This document shows positions 1 to 5,725 of a stretch of 14,215 nucleotides of DNA, piece by piece (position 1 is the stretch's first letter; each line of letters begins with the position of its first letter). A program made the position numbers and the translations under genes. Below the pieces are notes generated by a model that searched no databases, had not been told where the DNA came from, and was given only the letters and a program-made list of their open reading frames with translations. Source of the stretch: Christensenella sp. UBA5399. GTDB lineage: Bacteria > Bacillota > Clostridia > Christensenellales > Christensenellaceae. Where the stretch lies: NCBI GenBank assembly GCA_002407725.1, contig DHOD01000004.1, positions 30,545-44,759 on the forward strand, given 5' to 3'.

Positions 1-1
1 C

Positions 2-1105
2 GCCCACGGCGACCGCGAGCACGGCTTTATCGGCGCGCGTATGCGCAAGGCGCGCAAGGTGGTGGCGGGCTACTGGGAAGACGCCGACGTGCAGGACCGG
101 ATTGGCGCGTGGATGCGCGCGGCTGCCGGCGCCGCGGAGAGCAAAAGCCTGAAAGTCATGCGGTTTGGCGACAACATGCGCGAAGTCGCGGTGACGGAAG
201 GCGACAAAGTGGAAGTGCAGATGAAGCTTGGTTGGCAGGTTAACACATGGCCTGTGGGCAGGCTTGCGGAGCTGATTGACGCGGTGACGGACGCGGAGGC
301 GGATGTACTTGTCAAGGAATACGGGAATGCGTACAGCATGGCGACGGACGACATGGACAGTGTGCGCTACCAGGCAAAAGAAGAGATCGCCATGATCCAG
401 ATGCTGAATGCGGAGGGATGCGGGGCGTTTACCAATACATTTCAGAACCTGTACGGCATGCAGCAGCTGCCCGGGCTGGCGACGCAGCGTATGATGGAAA
501 AAGGATACGGCTACGGCGGCGAAGGCGACTGGAAGGTTTCGGCCATGACGCGCATCATGAAGGTGATGGGCGAAGGAAAACGTGGTGGCACGACGTTTAT
601 GGAGGATTATACATACGACCTGACGCCCGGCAATGAGCTGAGCCTGGGTGCGCACATGCTGGAGGTGTGCCCCACCATTGCGGCGGATAGGCCGAAGGTA
701 GAGGTGCATCCGCTGGGTATTGGCGATAGGCAACCCCCGGCGCGTCTGGTGTTTGAGGGGCGCGAGGGCCCGGCCATCGTGGTTAGCCTGGTGGATATGG
801 GCGGCAGGCTGCGCCTGATTGTGCAGGATATCACCTGTGTCAAACCGATTTACAAAATGCCCAACCTGCCGGTGGCGCGCGTAATGTGGAAGCCCATGCC
901 CGACCTGAAACAAGGCGCGGAAGCGTGGATCATTGCGGGCGGCGCACACCATACGGTGCTGAGCTACGATGTGACGGCGGAGATGATGCGTGACTTTGCG
1001 CGGATCATGGATATAGAATTGATTCATATTACTGCGGATACCGACATTGTGAAATTTGAGCAGGAAGTGGCGCTGTCCGACTTTATGTGGAGCGAGAAAC
1101 GGTAA
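2..1105 (+). CDS. araA: L-arabinose isomerase, 5'-truncated by window edge
   Basis: Converts L-arabinose to L-ribulose in the cytoplasm, the first step of bacterial arabinose use. The frame is open from base 2 with no start, so the gene begins outside the window. The 367 residues present lack about the first 127 of a roughly 500-residue family. By alignment from memory with E. coli AraA, the second residue (His, in AHGDREHGF) matches substrate-binding His128. The metal/catalytic set is complete: Glu in GEGDWK (codon at 521), Glu in MEDYTY (codon at 602), His in GAHMLEVCP (codon at 653) and the second His of GGAHHT (codon near 950), matching E306, E333, H350 and H450. A six-residue deletion relative to E. 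coli falls after EYGNAYSM. The gene is intact to its TAA stop, and the next start is one base further on, so the two genes are probably translationally coupled. Confidence 0.96.
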   Translation, partial: AHGDREHGFIGARMRKARKVVAGYWEDADVQDRIGAWMRAAAGAAESKSLKVMRFGDNMREVAVTEGDKVEVQMKLGWQVNTWPVGRLAELIDAVTDAEADVLVKEYGNAYSMATDDMDSVRYQAKEEIAMIQMLNAEGCGAFTNTFQNLYGMQQLPGLATQRMMEKGYGYGGEGDWKVSAMTRIMKVMGEGKRGGTTFMEDYTYDLTPGNELSLGAHMLEVCPTIAADRPKVEVHPLGIGDRQPPARLVFEGREGPAIVVSLVDMGGRLRLIVQDITCVKPIYKMPNLPVARVMWKPMPDLKQGAEAWIIAGGAHHTVLSYDVTAEMMRDFARIMDIELIHITADTDIVKFEQEVALSDFMWSEKR

Positions 1106-1106
1106 A

Positions 1107-1547
1107 ATGACAATAGAAGTACGTTATTACAGCAAATCCGGTAATACGAAAATAATTGCGGATGCCATTGCGCAGGCGGTGGGTGTCACGGCCAAACAGG
1201 TGGACGACCCCTTGGACGAGCCTGTGGAGCTGCTGTTTTTGGGCGGCGGCGTTTATGCGGGCGGCATGAAACGGAAAATTAAAAAGTTCCTGAAAAACAT
1301 CACGGCGTTCCAGGTAGAAAACATCGCTGTGTTTTCCACATCGGCGGGCGATGACACCATTTATGCGCCGGCTAAGGAGATACTGGACGACGGCAGCACC
1401 ACGCTGCTGGAGGACGTGTTCCACGCGCCGGGCGAATTTTTAAAATTCAACAAGGGCAGGCCAAACAAGGAAGACCTGGGTGGGGCGGCTGCCTTTGCCT
1501 TAAATGTAATTAAAAAACTTGAAGCGAATAAAGGAGAAGCACAATGA
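1107..1547 (+). CDS. flavodoxin-domain protein (146 aa)
   Basis: Predicted small cytoplasmic FMN-binding protein of the flavodoxin fold. The FMN phosphate-binding loop is visible at residues 9-14 (SKSGNT), followed by the helix and the beta strand ELLFLGGGVYAG (41-52) typical of flavodoxin-like domains. The C-terminal block FLKFNKGRPNKEDL (111-124) resembles a conserved segment of clostridial flavodoxin-domain proteins. In many of those, as I recall, a Cys sits just before it; here the position is Ala (FHAPGEF). An in-frame start exists 17 codons upstream inside araA, but the ATG at 1107 is preferred because the flavodoxin strand beta-1 (TIEVRYYS) begins right after it. The ribosome binding site is weak, consistent with coupling to araA. 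The stop overlaps the next start (ATGA). Its redox partner is unknown. The role in an arabinose operon is inference only. Confidence 0.85.
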   Translation: MTIEVRYYSKSGNTKIIADAIAQAVGVTAKQVDDPLDEPVELLFLGGGVYAGGMKRKIKKFLKNITAFQVENIAVFSTSAGDDTIYAPAKEILDDGSTTLLEDVFHAPGEFLKFNKGRPNKEDLGGAAAFALNVIKKLEANKGEAQ

Positions 1548-2569
1548 AAGCACTGGTATATCTTGGACCAAATCAAATGGAATATAAAGACGTTGCGGAT
1601 GTGACGCCCAAAGCCGACGAGGTAAAGGTAGACGTTAAATCCTGCGGCATATGCGGCAGCGACGTGCACGGCTACCTGGGCCTGACGGGCAGGCGTACTG
1701 AACCAATGGCGATGGGGCACGAGTTTTCGGGCCAGGTATCGGAGGTCGGGGGCGGTGTAAAATCGTTTAAGCCGGGCGACCGCGTTGCGGTTTATCCTGT
1801 GGATTTTTGTGGTGAGTGCGATATGTGCGGGCAGGGCCAGTACCAGCTTTGCAAGGATAAGCGCCAGTTCGGCGTGCTGGAGGTGGACGGCGCGTTTGCC
1901 GATTCCATCTGCGTACCGGAGAAGTGCTGTTTCCCGCTCAAGGAGGATGTTTCGTTTGACATTGCCAGCCTTGTCGAGCCGTTTGCGGTTGCGCTGCACG
2001 GCGTACGCCATGCGGGCGACGTAGCCGGTAAAAATGTGCTGGTTGAAGGCGCGGGCACCATCGGCCTGCTGGCGCTTTCCAGCCTCAAGCTGCTGGGCGC
2101 GGGCAAGGTGATTGTCTCCGATATCAATGAGACGCGCCTTGGCGTGGCCAAGGCCATGGGCGCAGACGAAACAGTTAACCCTACCGTGGGCGATTTTGAA
2201 CAGAATATCGCGGGGATGACTGGTGGTAAGGGCGCGGATATTGCGATAGAGGCCGTCGGCTCTGCTATCACAGTGCAGCAGGCGTCAAAGGCGCTGCGCT
2301 TTGGCGGCACGGCCATTTGGTTGGGCAACAACAAGCCGATGATCGAGATGAACATGCAGGAGGTTGTGACGCGCGAGCAGAAGGTGTACGGTTCGTTCCT
2401 GTATACGCTGGATGATTTCCGCCAGGTCATTGAATGGATCAACGCAGGCAAGGCGAATGTGGATGCGCTGGTCAGCAAGACGGCCCCGATGAGCGAAGGC
2501 GTGTTTTATTTTGAGAAGCTTGCCCACGACCCGGAAGACCTGATCAAGGTTGTGCTCACCAACGAGTGA
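1544..2569 (+). CDS. zinc-dependent medium-chain dehydrogenase, polyol/sorbitol-DH type
   Basis: NAD(P)-dependent alcohol dehydrogenase of the MDR superfamily, 341 residues. The catalytic zinc ligands are expected at Cys37 (CGICGSD), His59-Glu60 (GHE) and Glu145 (VEPF). The structural-zinc lobe has Cys89, Cys92, Cys95 and Cys103. The Rossmann motif GAGTIG is at 169-174, and Asp193 (SDIN) at the end of the second strand favours NAD over NADP in this family. The sequence style resembles sorbitol, galactitol-1-phosphate and threonine dehydrogenases, but the substrate cannot be read from sequence. Being third behind araA and a flavodoxin suggests a sugar or sugar alcohol. A good ribosome binding site (AAGGAG, 1531-1536, 7 bases from ATG) lies inside the flavodoxin gene. 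Confidence 0.93.
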   Translation: MKALVYLGPNQMEYKDVADVTPKADEVKVDVKSCGICGSDVHGYLGLTGRRTEPMAMGHEFSGQVSEVGGGVKSFKPGDRVAVYPVDFCGECDMCGQGQYQLCKDKRQFGVLEVDGAFADSICVPEKCCFPLKEDVSFDIASLVEPFAVALHGVRHAGDVAGKNVLVEGAGTIGLLALSSLKLLGAGKVIVSDINETRLGVAKAMGADETVNPTVGDFEQNIAGMTGGKGADIAIEAVGSAITVQQASKALRFGGTAIWLGNNKPMIEMNMQEVVTREQKVYGSFLYTLDDFRQVIEWINAGKANVDALVSKTAPMSEGVFYFEKLAHDPEDLIKVVLTNE

Positions 2570-2579
2570 TCATATGCAT

Positions 2580-2683
2580 GTCCAATCGAACAGTTTAAAA
2601 GCACTTTCTATTACAGCCTGAAAAGCATCCTGAAACGGCATAGCCGTTTCAGGGAAATGGACTGATTGGACGACTTTCCAATC
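2580..2683 (+). repeat. alternative-pairing inverted repeats (TCCAATC / GATTGGA / TCCAATC)
   Basis: TCCAATC occurs at 2581-2587 and again at 2677-2683, and its complement GATTGGA is at 2664-2670. The middle copy can therefore form a short hairpin with the downstream copy (loop CGACTT) or a long-range stem with the upstream copy. The long-range stem extends to GTCCAATC/GATTGGAC plus AGT/ACT with a four-base bulge, and encloses the 2629-2653 hairpin. Such mutually exclusive pairing is typical of attenuators, but no function is demonstrated. Confidence 0.55.
2629..2653 (+). terminator. strong hairpin, possible araA-operon terminator
   Basis: A perfect 11-bp stem (CCTGAAACGGC / GCCGTTTCAGG) with a three-base ATA gap lies 60 bases after the dehydrogenase stop. 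Unlike a classic intrinsic terminator it is followed by GAAATGGAC, not a T run. It may act as a 3'-end stabiliser or in Rho-linked termination instead. Confidence 0.4.
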
Positions 2684-2721
2684 TCTTAAAAAGTGTTAGG
2701 AGACCCGCACAAATGCGCGGA

Positions 2722-2745
2722 ATAGAAACAATGTGTTGTCTCTAT
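2722..2745 (+). repeat. hairpin with TGTG loop
   Basis: The arms ATAGAAACAA and TTGTCTCTAT pair at 9 of 10 positions across a TGTG loop. Bases 2742-2747 (CTATTT) can instead pair with AAATAG at 2750-2755, giving a second case of competing structures in this gap. Confidence 0.45.
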
Positions 2746-2819
2746 TTGGAAATAGTATAAATACTTGCCGATACCGTGCCCAAGAGGGCGGCGGAGGCTG
2801 GAAATTTGACGTAGATTGC

Positions 2820-2850
2820 AGCAAATGCGACTGTCTGGCTGTTATTTGCT
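2820..2850. repeat. 7-bp inverted repeat just upstream of the GGDEF-gene promoter
   Basis: AGCAAAT (2820-2826) and ATTTGCT (2844-2850) flank 17 bases and end 8 bases before the proposed -35 box. The position would suit an activator or repressor site, or an RNA hairpin. There is no direct evidence for either. Confidence 0.35.
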
Positions 2851-2858
2851 CAAATCAC

Positions 2859-2887
2859 TTGTTTTGAAAAAATAATAGTTGTATAAT
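2859..2887 (+). promoter_or_regulatory. sigma-A-type promoter for the GGDEF/HDOD gene
   Basis: TTGTTT (2859-2864), a 17-base spacer and a perfect TATAAT (2882-2887). Transcription would start near 2894, leaving a leader of about 26 bases before the ATG at 2920. The -35 matches the consensus only in TTG. The surrounding AT-rich sequence supports promoter function. Confidence 0.65.
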
Positions 2888-2919
2888 ATTGTCAGCATCA
2901 TCGTATTGGGGTTATTCTT

Positions 2920-5043
2920 ATGTTGCTTAACAAAGCAAAAAAACTGCAAATGGACAGCTTCCTGCAAGAACTTCTGGGTTTACAGGATGTCGAGGTTATT
3001 GCTGTGCGCGGCAAGGAATGCCGTACTATTTTCCTGAATGACGCGGCAAAAAACAGGCTGCAACTGGAAGAACTGGACGGTACAACGTGCCGCCAGGGTT
3101 ATTTTAACCTGTTCCCCGGGCTCTGTGAACGGTGCCCCAACCAGGATACGCAAATTCCATCCGAGCCCTCTACGTTTGATGTGAGCGATACCAACGGACA
3201 TGTTTATTCGGTCACCACCAACACGGTGATGTGGATCGACGACAAGCCCGCCACGCTGATGTTTATACGCGATGTGGACGAGGACAGGAGCTATAAGGCG
3301 CGGCTTTACGAGCTTGCGTACTTGGATCACCTGACCGGCGTGCCCAACAGGCAGAAGCTGCGGGAAGATTTTGAAAACCTGGCGGAAGACATTGCCAAAG
3401 GCGATGTGGTGGGCATACTTGCGTTGATCGATATGGATAACTTTAAGGATATCAACGATTCGTACGGCCACAACACCGGCGACGTCATGCTTCGCAGGCT
3501 GACAGAACACCTGGGCAGCGATCCTGTGTTCAAGGATCACATCTACCGCCTGGGGGGCGACGAGTTTGTGCTGCTTTACAGCGACCGCATGGATAAATTC
3601 CAAAGCGAGGAAGAGATGCAGGCGTATTACGCCGATATGCTCCAGGGGGCGTTTTTATCGTACACCATGCCCAATATAGAGAAAAGTTCTACGATCAGTA
3701 TGGGTGTGGCCATGTTCCCCAAGCATGGCGATTCATTTTCCGTGATACTGCGTAAAGGCGATATCGCGCTTTACAAGGCCAAGGGCGGCGGCCGCAACCA
3801 GATGGTGTTTTTCGAGGATCAGTACGACACGGCAAAGAAATTCAAAGACCTGTACATCAATATACAGCCGATCCTGATGAAGTCCGGCAAAACATTCGGT
3901 TACGAGCTGATTGACAAGGGCGAGGGCGGCAACGAATCGGCCAATACGCTGAACCTGACCGAGTTCAACCGTACGCTGGATGCGCTGGGGTTGGGCGAGA
4001 TTGAAAGCGACGCGCGCTATATGATCTCATTCTCGCGCCAATTGCTAAGCCCGTCCGTGCTCAACAACCTGCCCAAGGATAAGTTTGTGATACAGGTAGT
4101 GCCGTCGGAACCGCCAACAGATGGCGAAATAGCGTTATACAAGCAATTGCGCGCATTTGGTTATTCGCTTTGCGCGTGCCGGATCCGCCGCAAAAACGCT
4201 GTGCCCGCGCTGCTCGACCTGGTGGATTATTGCAAATTTACGCCGGGTGCGCTGGACGATTATGACCAAAAGGAATTGATTGCCGACCACCCCAAAAAGA
4301 TATTTATCGCGACCAATGTGGATGGTAACGTGCAATATGAAGCATCCCAACGCAAGGGATTTAAGCTGTTTCAGGGGTTGTTCTTCAACGAGCCCGTGGT
4401 GGTGCAGAAGACAAAGGATATCGACCCGCTCAAGGTCAATTATTACCGGCTGCTGCAAATGACCAGTACCGACGATTATGTGGATTTTCAGGAGATCAGT
4501 TCCATCATTGCGGCGGATGTAGCGCTTTCCTATAAGCTGCTGAAGCTGCTCAACTCGGCGGCGGTGGGCCTGCGGTCCAAAATTTCATCGATCACGATGG
4601 CCGTGGCATACTTGGGCGAGGAAAACCTGAAGAAGTGGATCGGCCTGCTGGCACTGCGGGGGCTTGCATCCGACAAGCCACTGGAGCTGGTGCGTATGTC
4701 GCTGATTCGCGCGCGTTTTGGCGAACTGCTGGCGCCCCACCTCAAGCCGCGTAAGGATCCCAAGCGCGTGTTCCTTGTAGGGATGCTCTCGCTGCTGCAC
4801 ATTGCGCTTGAGAAGTCGAAGGAAGAATTGCTCGACGAAATCCCTGTGGAGGACGATTTGCGCAATTCGCTGCTGACCAAAACAGGCGTCTATTCTGACC
4901 TGCTCTCCTTCCTCAGCAATTACGAATACTCTAACTGGGACGAGATCACCGAATTCGCTTCCCAAAACACGCTTTCGAGCCAGTTTATCAACGACTGCTA
5001 CCTTGCGGCCGTCAAATGGACCAACGAGCTGATCAACGCGTGA
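2920..5043 (+). CDS. PAS-GGDEF-degenerate EAL-HDOD signalling protein
   Basis: Predicted cytoplasmic cyclic di-GMP synthase with an attached regulatory output module; no membrane segments are seen. Residues ~15-122 form a PAS-like domain with Cys34, Cys57, Cys69 and Cys72; the last three follow the CxxG...CxxCPN pattern seen in some clostridial PAS domains. Residues ~127-300 form a GGDEF domain with intact GGDEF (212-216), metal-binding Asp171 and the DxDxFKxxND block (171-180), so it should be active. The inhibitory RxxD site reads VFKD (203-206), so product inhibition is probably lost. Residues ~312-500 resemble the EAL-like half of YuxH/CdgJ proteins (QPILMKSGKTFGYEL, then LFQGLFFNEPV) but lack DDFGxG and other catalytic residues. 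Residues ~505-700 form an HDOD domain (YKLLKLLNSA 538-547, AVAYLGEENLKKW 561-573). Its own promoter and terminator make it monocistronic. The start has a weak GGGG ribosome binding site. Confidence 0.9.
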   Translation: MLLNKAKKLQMDSFLQELLGLQDVEVIAVRGKECRTIFLNDAAKNRLQLEELDGTTCRQGYFNLFPGLCERCPNQDTQIPSEPSTFDVSDTNGHVYSVTTNTVMWIDDKPATLMFIRDVDEDRSYKARLYELAYLDHLTGVPNRQKLREDFENLAEDIAKGDVVGILALIDMDNFKDINDSYGHNTGDVMLRRLTEHLGSDPVFKDHIYRLGGDEFVLLYSDRMDKFQSEEEMQAYYADMLQGAFLSYTMPNIEKSSTISMGVAMFPKHGDSFSVILRKGDIALYKAKGGGRNQMVFFEDQYDTAKKFKDLYINIQPILMKSGKTFGYELIDKGEGGNESANTLNLTEFNRTLDALGLGEIESDARYMISFSRQLLSPSVLNNLPKDKFVIQVVPSEPPTDGEIALYKQLRAFGYSLCACRIRRKNAVPALLDLVDYCKFTPGALDDYDQKELIADHPKKIFIATNVDGNVQYEASQRKGFKLFQGLFFNEPVVVQKTKDIDPLKVNYYRLLQMTSTDDYVDFQEISSIIAADVALSYKLLKLLNSAAVGLRSKISSITMAVAYLGEENLKKWIGLLALRGLASDKPLELVRMSLIRARFGELLAPHLKPRKDPKRVFLVGMLSLLHIALEKSKEELLDEIPVEDDLRNSLLTKTGVYSDLLSFLSNYEYSNWDEITEFASQNTLSSQFINDCYLAAVKWTNELINA

Positions 5044-5088
5044 GTGAACATGAATGAATAATTAATAATGAATGATGAATAATTATGG

Positions 5089-5117
5089 AAGCGTTTCGCG
5101 ATGCGAAACGCTTTTTT
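5089..5117 (+). terminator. intrinsic terminator of the GGDEF/HDOD gene
   Basis: An 11-bp perfect stem (AAGCGTTTCGC / GCGAAACGCTT) with a GAT loop runs into six T residues (5112-5117). It lies 46 bases after the TGA stop. This is a textbook Rho-independent terminator. The AT-rich sequence before it carries two copies of ATGAATAATTA (5054-5064 and 5075-5085). Confidence 0.9.
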
Positions 5118-5119
5118 GC

Positions 5120-5152
5120 TAATGGGAAAAACATTATTGTTATTTCCCATTA
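5120..5152. repeat. 10-bp perfect inverted repeat upstream of marR promoter
   Basis: TAATGGGAAA (5120-5129) and TTTCCCATTA (5143-5152) are perfect inverted copies separated by 13 bases, so the half-site centres are 23 bp apart, about two helical turns. It ends 8 bases before the -35 box. It could bind a second regulator dimer. As RNA it lacks a T run, so it is not a terminator. Confidence 0.45.
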
Positions 5153-5160
5153 ATTTCCTA

Positions 5161-5188
5161 TTGACAATCTGATACAACGCGTTATGCT
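5161..5188 (+). promoter_or_regulatory. promoter of the marR-ABC exporter operon
   Basis: Perfect -35 TTGACA (5161-5166), a 16-base spacer and a -10 of TATGCT (5183-5188, 4 of 6 matches). The predicted start point near 5195 falls inside the palindrome at 5190-5220, an arrangement expected for autorepression. Confidence 0.75.
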
Positions 5189-5189
5189 T

Positions 5190-5220
5190 GTTAAGCAGGT
5201 TAACTTTTAACCAGATTAAC
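5190..5220. promoter_or_regulatory. likely MarR operator, 14-bp imperfect palindrome
   Basis: The left arm GTTAAGCAGGTTAA (5190-5203) and right arm TTAACCAGATTAAC (5207-5220) are inverted copies at 12 of 14 positions, separated by CTT. The palindrome covers the predicted transcription start and ends just before the marR ribosome binding site. A bound dimer would block initiation. The size and position fit MarR-family operators; that this MarR is the binder is inference. Confidence 0.65.
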
Positions 5221-5224
5221 CATT

Positions 5225-5230
5225 GAGGTG
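5225..5230 (+). promoter_or_regulatory. ribosome binding site deciding the marR start
   Basis: GAGGTG sits 6 bases before the GTG at 5237. The alternative GTG at 5228 overlaps this site and is therefore unlikely to be used. Confidence 0.7.
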
Positions 5231-5236
5231 AAAACG

Positions 5237-5725
5237 GTGGAAAACAGTTATGCCCATGAGCTGATGGAGGCCATGGACAAGGTCAAAAAAATACATATGT
5301 TCCGGCTGCAGGATAGCCCGATTCAAAAAGGCGACTATTTTATGCTGATGAACATATATATGAATGAAGAGGGAAAAGGCTGCGGCCTGTCCGCTTCACA
5401 GATCAGCAGTCGGCAGCACATATCGCGTCCCGCCGTCTCGCAGGCGGTGGCCGCGTTGGAGAAGAAAGGATTTGTCCGGCGCGAGACCGACAAGGACGAC
5501 AGGCGCAAGGTATGGATACGCCTGACAGACGAAGGGCACAAGGCGGTTAAAGAGGTGAACAGCCGGTTTGTGCAGTTTGTGGAGGAAGTGACGGAGCGGC
5601 TGGGTGAAGAAGATACCAGGCTGCTGATACGGCTTTTTAACAGGCTGTTTTGTATACTGGAGGAAATGGGGAAAGAACAGATGAATAAAAAGGGACAACG
5701 TACGCAAAAGGAGGACACCGTATGA
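5237..5725 (+). CDS. MarR-family transcriptional regulator
   Basis: A 162-residue winged-helix repressor, the first gene of the exporter operon. The helix-turn-helix and wing are clear in residues ~48-98: SASQISSRQHISRPAVSQAV, then ALEKKGFVRR and DDRRKVWIRLTDEG. Flanking helices at both ends would form the dimer interface. The GTG start at 5237 is chosen from the GAGGTG ribosome binding site. Its stop overlaps the ABC gene start (ATGA), so regulator and exporter are co-translated. By analogy with MarR-type local regulators it probably represses its own operon through the palindrome at 5190-5220 and is released by an exporter substrate. The ligand cannot be told from sequence. Confidence 0.92.
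   Translation: MENSYAHELMEAMDKVKKIHMFRLQDSPIQKGDYFMLMNIYMNEEGKGCGLSASQISSRQHISRPAVSQAVAALEKKGFVRRETDKDDRRKVWIRLTDEGHKAVKEVNSRFVQFVEEVTERLGEEDTRLLIRLFNRLFCILEEMGKEQMNKKGQRTQKEDTV

Larger units (their letters stand above)
2570..2858. other. gene-free structured intergenic region
   Basis: No plausible coding frame is present in this stretch between the dehydrogenase and the GGDEF gene. It contains an 11-bp hairpin (2629-2653), three copies of a 7-mer arranged so that the middle one can pair with either neighbour (2581-2587, 2664-2670, 2677-2683), a further hairpin (2722-2745), and an inverted repeat next to the promoter (2820-2850). It probably contains the 3' end of the araA operon transcript. 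It does not match the cyclic di-GMP riboswitch consensus as I know it, and the downstream promoter lies after these structures. Confidence 0.6.

Noticed and set aside
2690..2919. A cyclic di-GMP riboswitch upstream of the GGDEF gene
   Set aside because: None of the conserved class I or class II core sequences I know is present, and the likely promoter lies downstream of the structured part.
3850..4420. Cyclic di-GMP phosphodiesterase activity from the EAL-like region
   Set aside because: The DDFGxG block and neighbouring metal ligands are missing; the region reads as a YuxH-type non-catalytic EAL.
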